In this document: one piece after another, positions 1-6,455 of the stretch
Layout of the letters: the number at the start of each line of letters is the position of its first letter
Position numbering within the stretch: the stretch's first letter is position 1
Source: DYTH01 sp964552725
Lineage (GTDB): Bacteria; Desulfobacterota; Syntrophia; Syntrophales; UBA5619
Assembly (NCBI GenBank): GCA_964552725.1
Contig: CAZKHU010000098.1
Span: 1-10,498 of the forward strand
Direction: 5' to 3'
Length of the DNA: 10,498 bases
Notes under the pieces: generated by a model
The model's database searches: none
The model's input: only the letters and a program-made list of their open reading frames with translations
Told to the model about the DNA's origin: nothing
Translations under genes and position numbers: made by a program

Positions 1-1061
1 CCAGAAACGCCGTATGGAACACAATCCAAGAAGGCCTTCTCAAAGCCGGTTTCGTTGTTGCGGATGTGAGAACGCTTGATAAACAGCAATCAGGCTTCAA
101 TGCAATCAATGCGGCAGGTGCGGTCAAACAAGATCTTGTCATCTCCGCCTACAAACCCAACGGCGGTCTTGAGGAGCGTTTCAAGCTCGAAGCCGGAACT
201 GAGAACGGCGTTTGGGACTTCGTCCGCACACACCTGAAACAACTCCCGGTTTTCGTCTCCAAGGATGGCCAGGCCGAGGTTATCGCCGAGCGTCAGAACT
301 ACCTGCTCTTCGACCGCATGGTGGCCTTCCACGTTCAGCGCGGTGTGACGGTTCCCTTGTCAGCGGCGGAGTTCTATGTCGGGCTGGAACAACGCTTCCC
401 GCCTCGCGACGGGATGTATTTCCTGCCCGAACAGGTGGCCGAATACGACAAGAAGCGCATGACCGTCCAGGAGGTTCTACAGCTCCAACTATTCGTTATT
501 GATGAAGCCTCGGCCATTCAATGGCTTAAACAGCAGCTCATCAAGAAGCCCCAGACCTTCCAGGAACTTCACCCGCAGTTCATCAAGGAACTTGGTGGCT
601 GGCAGAAACACGAGAAACCGCTGGAATTGTCGGAATTGCTGGAGCAGAACTTCCTCCGCTACGACGGCAAGGGCGAGGTGCCGAACCAGATCCACAGCTA
701 CCTCTCCACCAACTTCAAGGAGCTGCGCAACCTGCCCAAGGACGACGAGAGCCTGCGTGCCAAGGGCAAGGACCGCTGGTACGTGCCCGACCCGAACAAG
801 GCCGGCGACCTGGAGAAGCTGCGCGAGAGGTCGCTGCTCAAAGAGTTTGAGGACTACCGGACGTCCACACAGAAGCGCCTGAAGGTGTTCCGTTTGGAGG
901 CCGTTCGCGCCGGCTTCAAGAAGGCGTGGCAGGATAAATCGGAAGATGGTTACCGCACCATTATCGAGGTAGCTAAGAAGATCCCGGAGAACGTCCTCCA
1001 AGAAGACCCAAAGTTGCTCATGTGGTATGACCAGGCGATCACCCGCGCGGGGGAAGAATGA
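1..1061 (+). CDS. Large DNA methyltransferase (N6/N4 type), C-terminal part, cut by the window edge
   Basis: The frame is open to the left edge (first complete codon at base 3) and ends at TGA 1059-1061. The GTG at 66 is an internal valine, because the protein reads on upstream with RNAVWNTIQEGLLKAGF and then VVADVRTLDKQQ. This block, followed by VKQDLVISAYKP, is typical of the methylase domain of large adenine-specific DNA methyltransferases found with helicases in defence islands. The rest, about 300 residues, is a charged and probably helical C-terminal region (YDGKGEVPNQIHSYLS; AVRAGFKKAW; DPKLLMWYDQA) that I link to target recognition or partner binding only by inference. The catalytic (D/N)PP(Y/F/W) motif is not in the window. 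It should modify host DNA so that the partner helicase system spares it. Its 3' end recurs twice downstream as fragments, and its last codons hold a purine-rich run (gggggaag) that can serve as a ribosome binding site. Family assignment is good; the system name is uncertain. Confidence 0.85.
   Translation, partial: RNAVWNTIQEGLLKAGFVVADVRTLDKQQSGFNAINAAGAVKQDLVISAYKPNGGLEERFKLEAGTENGVWDFVRTHLKQLPVFVSKDGQAEVIAERQNYLLFDRMVAFHVQRGVTVPLSAAEFYVGLEQRFPPRDGMYFLPEQVAEYDKKRMTVQEVLQLQLFVIDEASAIQWLKQQLIKKPQTFQELHPQFIKELGGWQKHEKPLELSELLEQNFLRYDGKGEVPNQIHSYLSTNFKELRNLPKDDESLRAKGKDRWYVPDPNKAGDLEKLRERSLLKEFEDYRTSTQKRLKVFRLEAVRAGFKKAWQDKSEDGYRTIIEVAKKIPENVLQEDPKLLMWYDQAITRAGEE
873..1058 (+). repeat. Methylase 3'-end segment, copy L1 (intact parent copy)
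   Basis: This segment of the intact methylase gene aligns without gaps to 2528-2713, at a constant offset of 1655. Its last part (1005-1061) also matches 4701-4757. At protein level, 52 of 61 residues agree with copy L2 by my count. L1 and L2 are direct repeats flanking the HEPN cargo, so recombination between them would remove that cargo. Confidence 0.85.
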
Positions 1062-1065
1062 ACTA

Positions 1066-1134
1066 ATGATGAACACAAATATTCACAAATTGGAACCTGT
1101 TTTTGATTTCGCTGATGGTGATCAAGCGTGTTGA
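1066..1134 (+). other. Short ORF before the HEPN gene: leader peptide or frameshifted N-terminus
   Basis: ATGATG at 1066-1071 opens a 22-codon frame (MMNTNIHKLEPVFDFADGDQAC) ending at TGA 1132-1134. It sits 4 nt after the methylase stop and behind the purine-rich gggggaag, so its ribosome binding site is better than that of the HEPN GTG at 1128. It overlaps the HEPN frame by 7 nt (GTGTTGA) in a different register. Read with a -1 shift near 1128 it would run straight into the HEPN protein. It is either a coupled leader, the true N-terminus separated by a one-base indel, or chance. I see no canonical slippery heptamer. Confidence 0.4.
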
Positions 1135-2411
1135 TTCACAAAAACCAGGCAGAAATATGCATAGACGGGAACAAGTACGCAGGTGATGGCGAGGTTCGTC
1201 TGGACTGTTTGCCACAAGCTGATATCCATCTCTATGGTTATTTCAAAGGTGTTCCTGCTCAAGATGCGATGGGTGCGCACATAGGGCAGAAGACAATCTC
1301 TTCCTTTTCAATTAACGGTCGCCGGATTGAAGGTTTCAGGCTAAGTAGTGGGGGCAATATAGATTCCCAGGAATATAATCTAAAATGGCGTCCGAAATCC
1401 GAGCCGATTAGTGGAGTTGGAGATGAATCGACACAGATGATACGAGTAGTGTTTCACCTGTTTAATTTCGTCGGCCTGATTGGGAATAGGGTGTCAACGG
1501 AACAAAGCGAAACGATGAACCACGCGATCCAACATGTAGATCTGACCTCTGATGAATGGAAGGTTGAACTAAAATCACTGATCTCGACACAAGAGAATAT
1601 CAATGCGCTCAAAGAAAAAAATGGCTACCGGTTAACGCATATTGGGGGTATTCAGAAGACCGACAACACTTCATTTTCTGGCAAGGACGCGGATGTATGC
1701 CTGAGAGCGCTTCGGTTTTTTCTCTCCTTTGCCAAAGGGGGTTGGTGTGCGCCGATCTGCGCAGTCGGATTCGATGCATCTGGTAGCCGCGTTTGGGAGT
1801 CTTGGTCATCACCCAAAGAGCCTTGGCATACGCCATCATCTTGGTTCGATCCTCATAACGGTTCTCAGTTGGCTGCGTTGTTTCCTGGCTTCATGAAAAG
1901 ATGGGCAAATGATGACTGGCGTGAAGCATTGCATGAAGTCATTTACTGGTACTTGAATGCGAATTTTTCCTCACGCGGGATAGATGCCGGTATCATTTTA
2001 ACTCAAGCTGCTATAGAGAGGCTTTCCTATGAATATTCGGTGAAGGACAAACGGCTTCTCACAGTGAAAGAGTTCAAGGATCTATGGGCATCTAAAAAGT
2101 TTCGTTTACTGTTTTCTTCTGTGAAGATCCCACTCGATATCCCTAGCGAGATGCCCAAATTACAGCGACTCGCTCTTAATATGAACTGGCTTGACGCTCC
2201 CCACGCACTGACCGAGGTTAGAAATTCCTTGGTTCATCCAGAGCATAAGCACCGCGGGCAGTTTGGCGCAGCTAACTATGAAGCGTGGAACTTGGGGTTA
2301 TGGTACTTGGAGATGGGCATTCTGGCCATCTGTGGTTATTCCGGAACTTATGGTAATAGGTTTAAACAGCGGTTGGTTGGACAAGTTGAGGATGTTCCGT
2401 GGAAAAAATGA
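1128..2411 (+). CDS. HEPN-domain protein, probable RNase, possibly ApeA-like (cargo 1)
   Basis: 427 residues from GTG 1128; an in-frame TGA at 1119-1121 rules out an earlier start in this frame. The C-terminal third holds RNSLVH at residues 365-370. This is the Rx4H signature of HEPN RNases, and it lies between helical stretches (IDAGIILTQAAIERLSYEY before, NLGLWYLEMGILAI after), as expected for that fold. The N-terminal part (GDGEVRLDCLP; IHLYGYFKGVP; SFSINGRRIEGF) looks beta-rich and may sense a trigger. A beta-rich N-terminal domain followed by a C-terminal HEPN domain is the plan of ApeA, an abortive-infection protein; I offer that as a likeness, not an assignment. The gene is clearly AT-richer than the methylase before it. 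The GTG has no strong Shine-Dalgarno, so the start is doubtful (see the short ORF at 1066). Its stop overlaps an ATG (aaaATGA) at the start of a helicase fragment, the same junction style the RNA ligase has with the intact helicase. Confidence 0.7.
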   Translation: MLIHKNQAEICIDGNKYAGDGEVRLDCLPQADIHLYGYFKGVPAQDAMGAHIGQKTISSFSINGRRIEGFRLSSGGNIDSQEYNLKWRPKSEPISGVGDESTQMIRVVFHLFNFVGLIGNRVSTEQSETMNHAIQHVDLTSDEWKVELKSLISTQENINALKEKNGYRLTHIGGIQKTDNTSFSGKDADVCLRALRFFLSFAKGGWCAPICAVGFDASGSRVWESWSSPKEPWHTPSSWFDPHNGSQLAALFPGFMKRWANDDWREALHEVIYWYLNANFSSRGIDAGIILTQAAIERLSYEYSVKDKRLLTVKEFKDLWASKKFRLLFSSVKIPLDIPSEMPKLQRLALNMNWLDAPHALTEVRNSLVHPEHKHRGQFGAANYEAWNLGLWYLEMGILAICGYSGTYGNRFKQRLVGQVEDVPWKK

Positions 2412-2416
2412 GTTCA

Positions 2417-2523
2417 GGGGGTACTACAGCCCGGACCACAGGCAGCTCTATCAGGTCATCGAAGCCCGGACGCTCTGGGGTGAGACGACCTGCCGCGTCT
2501 GGCTGCCATGGTTGCAAACGTAA
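2417..2523 (+). pseudogene. 5'-end fragment of the SNF2 helicase gene (relic R1)
   Basis: Bases 2420-2508 match 7699-7787 of the intact helicase gene at 83 of 89 positions with no gap. In translation it reads YYSPDHRQLYQVIEA then RTLWGETTCRVWLP, against YYSPDHGQLCQVIEA then QTLWGETTCRVWLP in the intact gene. After CCA at 2508 the similarity stops, and the frame closes at TAA 2521-2523. Two possible starts precede it. ATG 2408 overlaps the HEPN stop but is out of frame by one base, next to a run of five G. ATG 2392, inside the HEPN gene, is in frame. The fragment shows that the HEPN gene once sat directly in front of a helicase gene. Three of the six differences are synonymous. It cannot encode a working helicase. 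Confidence 0.88.
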
Positions 2524-2527
2524 TACC

Positions 2528-2713
2528 AAGCGCATGAAGGGCAGCCGCCTCGAGGCCGTCCGCGCCGGCTTCAAGAAGGCATGGCAGGAAAAATCAGAAG
2601 CAGGTTACAGAACGATTATCGAGGTTGCGAAGAAGATCCCGGAGAACGTACTATAGGAGGATCCCAAATTATTAATGTGGTATGATCAAGCAACAACAAG
2701 AATAGGAGGATAG
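2528..2713 (+). pseudogene. 3'-end fragment of the methylase gene (relic L2)
   Basis: The segment aligns to 873-1058 of the methylase gene over 186 nt without a gap. Translation gives RLEAVRAGFKKAWQ, then YRTIIEVAKKIPENVL, then a TAG (2654-2656) where the parent has CAA, then EDPKLLMWYDQATTRIGG and a TAG stop at 2711-2713. By my count 52 of 61 codons keep the same residue. There is no start codon of its own in context, so it is a relic. An 85-codon frame starting at 2399 or 2408 crosses from R1 into L2 and ends at the internal TAG; I regard it as a chimera without function. The final codons (ATA GGA GGA TAG) form a strong Shine-Dalgarno for the ATPase gene at 2716. Confidence 0.88.
2704..2709 (+). 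promoter_or_regulatory. Ribosome binding site of the cargo 2 ATPase, inside relic L2
   Basis: AGGAGG lies 6 nt before ATG 2716 and is made by the codons for Ile-Gly-Gly at the end of the methylase relic. It supports ATG 2716 as the start and shows that the relic still has a use. Confidence 0.8.
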
Positions 2714-2715
2714 TT

Positions 2716-3816
2716 ATGCCTGAAAAAAAACCAAAAACAATAAAACTTCGTCGTCTTGAGGTAACGAATTTCAAGGCACTTGACACGTTGATCATCGAAT
2801 TTCCTCCGCCCCGTATGAATGATGATCCAGACATTTTTTTAATGGGAAGTAAAAATGGGTTGGGGAAAACATCTGTGCTGGAATCATGCGCGTTACTATT
2901 TCTGGCGGCAACTATTGGGGAGGAACCATTCGATATTGGACGTTCTCCAGATATGCCGATCAACTTGCCTGAATTACTAATCCGCGCTGGTACGAAGGAA
3001 GCAAACATTGAAGGGACCTTCGCCATTAACGATAAAGAATTCAAGGTTGGTCTTGAATTAATGATGAACGGAAAAGTGAAAATCAAAGGAAATACTGAGC
3101 CTTTCAAGGAGTTGAGAAAACGGATTAGGATGCACCCCACGGAATTGGTTCAGCGTTTTTTGTTTTCACTTATCGGTCTCAACTCAGAACCTATGATTAA
3201 TCCGCCTTTTCTTTACTTTCACAGTTACCGGAAAGTCCAGGAAGGAAATCCAGAACTTGGCATGATGGTTGAGGGTGATAGAATGGTTCTAAGACGGCAG
3301 AGGTATCGTTCGGGCTACGAATTTCCAATCAGCGCCTTCAAATTACAGATCCTACGTTCAATGATGGGACATGCAAAACTCTTTGAAGCTGTAGAAGATG
3401 AGCATGCGGGGGAGGTTTTAATAAAGCTGAATCAATTGGTAAAGCGCTTTGCCGGTGGAACAATTGAAAAATTGCGTCCTTCACAGGATAATACGGTAGA
3501 TTTTCGGATTTATCCGACTGAAACTGAAAAGAAAGGGATATCTTTTACTTTTGACGGTTTGAGTTCCGGACAGAAAGAAATCATTTCAACTCTTTTTTTA
3601 ATTTGGTACCACTCGCTAAGTATGCCTGCAATCATCTTGATTGATGAGCCAGAACTTCATTTGAATGTCGAATGGCATCGTGATTTTGTAAAGCAGGTCT
3701 TCGATCTGGCGCCCCAAAACCAATATATTATTGCCACACACTCGGAAGACATATTTTCTTCAGTTTCCGAAGACAGACGCGTTCTCCTTGTCGCTTCTAA
3801 GGAGGTGGCCAAATGA
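2716..3816 (+). CDS. ABC-type AAA ATPase, AriA-like (cargo 2, sensor subunit)
   Basis: 366 residues. An N-terminal strand (LRRLEVTNFKALD) leads to Walker A, GSKNGLGKTS, at residues 44-53. The ABC signature LSSGQ is at 282-286, Walker B with ILIDEPELHL around 307-316 (D310, E311), and the switch histidine in ATHSED at 342. This is the compact OLD/SMC-like ATPase type (AAA_15/AAA_21). There is no long coiled coil, so the middle (residues 60-280) is probably a short lid. It overlaps the DUF4435 gene by 4 nt (ATGA). An ATPase followed by a DUF4435 TOPRIM protein is the composition of PARIS, in which AriA forms a scaffold that holds AriB until a phage protein triggers release. By analogy this protein would sense infection and hold back its partner. 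It may belong to another ATPase-DUF4435 family rather than PARIS proper. The gene is AT-rich, unlike the core genes. Confidence 0.85.
   Translation: MPEKKPKTIKLRRLEVTNFKALDTLIIEFPPPRMNDDPDIFLMGSKNGLGKTSVLESCALLFLAATIGEEPFDIGRSPDMPINLPELLIRAGTKEANIEGTFAINDKEFKVGLELMMNGKVKIKGNTEPFKELRKRIRMHPTELVQRFLFSLIGLNSEPMINPPFLYFHSYRKVQEGNPELGMMVEGDRMVLRRQRYRSGYEFPISAFKLQILRSMMGHAKLFEAVEDEHAGEVLIKLNQLVKRFAGGTIEKLRPSQDNTVDFRIYPTETEKKGISFTFDGLSSGQKEIISTLFLIWYHSLSMPAIILIDEPELHLNVEWHRDFVKQVFDLAPQNQYIIATHSEDIFSSVSEDRRVLLVASKEVAK
3799..3808 (+). promoter_or_regulatory. Strong ribosome binding site for the DUF4435 gene
   Basis: AAGGAGGTGG lies just before ATG 3813, inside the last codons of the ATPase gene. With the ATGA overlap it gives the second gene both its own strong initiation and coupling to the first. 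Confidence 0.7.
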
Positions 3817-4700
3817 TTTCTGTCAAAAAGCCGGCCTCTTCTGCAGAAATTCGGCAAAGTGCGCGTCATGTCCTATTTGTTGAGGGCAGCGATCAAGATG
3901 CTATTGATCCAATAGCATTGAGTAACTTACTTGAAGAACAAATTCGCGTGGAACCGTTAGGACCATCATATCATATAAGAAGCGCTGCCGAAGGCTTATA
4001 TAAATATCACCCCGATTATTATTTTTTGATTGATCGCGATCATTATGACGATCAATATGTAGAGAGGTGCTGGAACAATTTTCCAGACCCAGAGACCCCA
4101 AACCTTCTAATCTGGCGTCGCCGTGAGATTGAAAATTATTTCCTGATTCCTGAATACATAACCAAATCGAAGTTTATATCTGTCTCTCCCGACAAAATAT
4201 GTGCAGATATTATCAGGTGTTGCAGTAAAAGACTATATATCGATGCTGCCAACCAAGTTGTAATTTCCATACGTGAAGGCTTGAAGAAGAATTGGATTGA
4301 ATTATTTACCAATCCACAGGAATTCAAGAACAAAGAATCTGCAATCACAAAACTTACTGAAGCTAAGGAGTTTTCAAACCATAAGAAAGTAGTCTCAAAA
4401 ACAGTTCATAAAGAGGAGATCATAAAGAGGTTTGAAAAAGTCCTCGCTGATATGACAGGCGGTAAAGAGCCTATCGCAAATGGATACGGCAAATGGATTG
4501 AAATGGTTCGAGGCAAAAAGATTCTTCCGAGTCTTGTTGGCCGCTGTTTCCAGGTTAAGGATGCAAGGGGCGCAACTTTACAGGGGAAGGAGAAATTGAA
4601 CGAAGTAGTTAAGGAACTCTTGAAAAAACCATTATTAGAACAACCTGATGATTTCCAGAAGTTACATGAGCTCATTTCTGCGAGAATCAAAACATCGTGA
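3813..4700 (+). CDS. DUF4435 TOPRIM-type nuclease, AriB-like (cargo 2, effector)
   Basis: 295 residues. The TOPRIM signature is visible: LFVEGSDQDA with the glutamate at residue 24, FLIDRDHYDD with the DxD pair at 74 and 76, and RREIENYFLIP with glutamates at 105 and 107, which is characteristic of DUF4435 proteins. In PARIS, the AriB partner of this family is a nuclease that cuts host tRNA(Lys) once released by AriA, and its TOPRIM glutamate is essential. The acidic residues are all present here, so the enzyme should be active. The C-terminal half is lysine-rich, which fits nucleic-acid binding. Its stop at 4698-4700 abuts the next methylase relic, and no helicase fragment follows, unlike at the end of cargo 1. 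The RNA target is inferred from the family, not seen. Confidence 0.85.
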   Translation: MISVKKPASSAEIRQSARHVLFVEGSDQDAIDPIALSNLLEEQIRVEPLGPSYHIRSAAEGLYKYHPDYYFLIDRDHYDDQYVERCWNNFPDPETPNLLIWRRREIENYFLIPEYITKSKFISVSPDKICADIIRCCSKRLYIDAANQVVISIREGLKKNWIELFTNPQEFKNKESAITKLTEAKEFSNHKKVVSKTVHKEEIIKRFEKVLADMTGGKEPIANGYGKWIEMVRGKKILPSLVGRCFQVKDARGATLQGKEKLNEVVKELLKKPLLEQPDDFQKLHELISARIKTS

Positions 4701-4757
4701 GACCCCAAGCTCCTCATGTGGTACGATCAGGCGGTGACAAGAATGGGAGGGGAATAA
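4698..4757 (+). pseudogene. 3'-end fragment of the methylase gene (relic L3)
   Basis: From GAC 4701 to TAA 4755-4757 the sequence reads DPKLLMWYDQAVTRMGGE and stop, against DPKLLMWYDQAITRAGEE in the intact gene at 1005-1061. The first 11 codons encode the same residues, and every difference from L1 in them is synonymous (CCA/CCC, TTG/CTC, TAT/TAC, GAC/GAT). It therefore comes from a methylase gene that was under selection, not from a decaying local duplicate. No start codon belongs to it. Confidence 0.82.
4746..4753 (+). promoter_or_regulatory. Ribosome binding site for the MSGGHFDY gene, inside relic L3
   Basis: GGAGGGGA lies 5 nt before ATG 4759 and is part of the Gly-Gly-Glu codons that end the methylase relic, the same arrangement as in relic L2. 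Confidence 0.7.
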
Positions 4758-4758
4758 G

Positions 4759-5058
4759 ATGAGTGGCGGTCATTTTGATTATGGGGACAGCTATTTGGGA
4801 TATATTGCCGAGCAACTGGAACAGGATATCGAATTCAATGACATTGAGGACGATATTGCGATGTCGAGTAATGAGCATCATGGATTTCAGCATCAGCCCG
4901 AAACGATTGAGTTTGTGAAGATCATGATCGCAGAGCTGTATAAGCTGAAAGATCTGCTCAGGGATTACGATTATTATGTTTCCGGTGATTCTACGGAAGA
5001 AGACTTTCTTGCCAAGGCCAGATTGGTTTACCCTGCGAAGCGGGAGGAAAAATGCTGA
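4759..5058 (+). CDS. Small acidic protein of the MSGGHFDY type (cargo 3), function unknown
   Basis: 99 residues beginning MSGGHFDYGDSYLGYIAEQL. From memory, small proteins with the same MSGGHFDY opening are common in phages and bacterial accessory regions, with no assigned function. The chain is acidic and probably helical (EQLEQDIEFNDIEDDIA; FVKIMIAELYKLKDLLRDYD), with no membrane segment or signal peptide. The start is secured by the Shine-Dalgarno in relic L3. It overlaps the next ATPase gene by 7 nt (ATGCTGA), so the two are probably translated together. It could be a regulator or inhibitor of the ATPase, or a hitchhiking phage gene; the sequence does not decide. Confidence 0.75.
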   Translation: MSGGHFDYGDSYLGYIAEQLEQDIEFNDIEDDIAMSSNEHHGFQHQPETIEFVKIMIAELYKLKDLLRDYDYYVSGDSTEEDFLAKARLVYPAKREEKC

Positions 5059-6455
5059 AACGATTATCTATAAAAAATTTCAAGGGATGGAAGGACACTG
5101 GCGCCATTCGGATGGCGCCAATTTCACTCTTCTTCGGCGCCAACAGTTCGGGTAAGTCCAGCATCGGCCAGTTTTTGATGATGCTGAAACAGACCGTCGA
5201 GTCGCCTGACCGGAAGGCCGTGTTTTATCCCGGCGGTAAAAATTCGGCGGTTCAACTTGGTTCTTATCAGGAAATGGTTTTTCACCGGGATCAGAAAAAC
5301 AAGATCGAGTTTCAATACCAGTGGTCATTGCCAAATGTCTTGAAGTTCAAAGACCCTGTGTCGGGAAAGTCATTTTCTGGAAATGGAGTGGATTTTGAGG
5401 CGGAAGTTGAGTTAAACGATTCAAAACAGAACTTGTTGCAGGTCAAAAGGTTTAAATACCGATTACTTGATAACGAATCTCAATCACTTGCCATAGAGCT
5501 GTCAAGAAAAACAGATAAACGGGAATACGCGGCTTCATCTGAACAATACAATTTGGTCAGAAAGAAAATGCGTGCCTGGGCGCTAAAGGAAGTGGTTCGG
5601 TTTTATGGTTTCCCTGATGAGGCGGTAGCTTATTATCAAAACGCTGAATTTGTTCAGGCGCTGAATATTGAACAGGAAAAGTTATTCAAATCCATCCATT
5701 ACCTCGGCCCACTTCGAACTAAAACGGACAGGCTCTATACCTGGGCCGGAATCACCCCTGAAAGCGTCGGCTTCGCAGGAGAAAACACAGTCGCGGCAAT
5801 TCTTGCGGCCAGAGACCGCAAGATCAGCCTTGGATACAGGAAGTCAGCAAAACCATTAGAGGAAATAGTCGCACTGAAGCTCACCGAGATGGGGCTGATC
5901 GAAGAATTTAAGGTCAATCAGATTTCTGACCAGCGCCAGGAATATGAAGTCAAGGTGCGTACCAGGGGATCGAAGGATTGGGTGGATCTGCCGGATGTGG
6001 GATTTGGCATCTCTCAGGTGCTCCCCGTTCTTGTGCAGTGTTTCTATGCGCCACCAGGGTCAATCATCCTGATGGAGCAGCCGGAAATACACCTTCACCC
6101 TAGCGCTCAATCCGCTTTGGCTGATGTGATGATTGATGTCATCAATTCAAAGGAAAATGGCGCTGACAGAAATATTCAGTTGGTCATTGAAACCCATTCC
6201 GAGCATTTTCTCAGGCGCATGCAACGACGGATTGCCGAGAACGCAGTTTCTGAGGAAAAAGTTTCTGCCTACTTCGCCAATATTGCCAAGACCCCAGCTA
6301 CGCTGGAACCTCTGCAAATTGACCTCTTTGGCAATATCCAGAACTGGCCGGAAAACTTTTTTGGCGATGAAATGGGAGATGTAACCGAGCAAGCCAAGGC
6401 CGCCATGAAAAAGCGGCTGCATCAGATATCATCTCAAGCAGAGGCATCCGAATGA
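5052..6455 (+). CDS. DUF3696-type AAA ATPase (cargo 3)
   Basis: 467 residues. LSIKNFKGWKDTG opens the fold, and Walker A, GANSSGKSS, is at 29-37. The signature region is VGFGISQVLPVLVQC (316-330). Walker B is SIILMEQPEIHLHP (337-350), with the MEQPE form usual in this family instead of DEPE, followed by IETHSEHFLRR at 379-389. The C-terminal block LQIDLFGNIQNWPENFF (421-437) is the hallmark of DUF3696. Such OLD-like ATPases usually occur with a separate nuclease in defence loci. Here the next gene, overlapping by 4 nt, is a PIN-like protein. The ATPase would sense or gate, and the PIN protein would cut. A GGGAGG run at 5043-5048, inside the previous gene, helps set the start. Confidence 0.85.
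   Translation: MLKRLSIKNFKGWKDTGAIRMAPISLFFGANSSGKSSIGQFLMMLKQTVESPDRKAVFYPGGKNSAVQLGSYQEMVFHRDQKNKIEFQYQWSLPNVLKFKDPVSGKSFSGNGVDFEAEVELNDSKQNLLQVKRFKYRLLDNESQSLAIELSRKTDKREYAASSEQYNLVRKKMRAWALKEVVRFYGFPDEAVAYYQNAEFVQALNIEQEKLFKSIHYLGPLRTKTDRLYTWAGITPESVGFAGENTVAAILAARDRKISLGYRKSAKPLEEIVALKLTEMGLIEEFKVNQISDQRQEYEVKVRTRGSKDWVDLPDVGFGISQVLPVLVQCFYAPPGSIILMEQPEIHLHPSAQSALADVMIDVINSKENGADRNIQLVIETHSEHFLRRMQRRIAENAVSEEKVSAYFANIAKTPATLEPLQIDLFGNIQNWPENFFGDEMGDVTEQAKAAMKKRLHQISSQAEASE

Noticed and set aside
489..1076. A 195-codon minus-strand frame opposite the methylase
   Set aside because: It is antisense to a clearly conserved coding region, a common artefact in GC-rich genes, and its translation shows no recognisable motif.
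1062..1127. A promoter for the cargo in the gap after the methylase
   Set aside because: The gap is AT-rich, but I see no convincing -35/-10 pair, and tight packing favours read-through from the methylase.
2263..2523. An 86-codon frame overlapping the HEPN 3' end
   Set aside because: The first two thirds are an out-of-frame reading of the HEPN gene and only the tail (YYSPDH onward) is helicase-derived. It is reported as relic R1 instead.
2509..2527. The 19-nt joint between the two relics as an attachment site
   Set aside because: It shows only a weak GGT...ACC symmetry and no second copy that I could find in the window, so an att site is not supported.
2399..2656. An 85-codon frame between the HEPN and ATPase genes
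   Set aside because: Its first half is the helicase relic read out of frame and its second half the methylase relic read in frame up to an internal TAG. It is a chimera of two fragments, not a gene.
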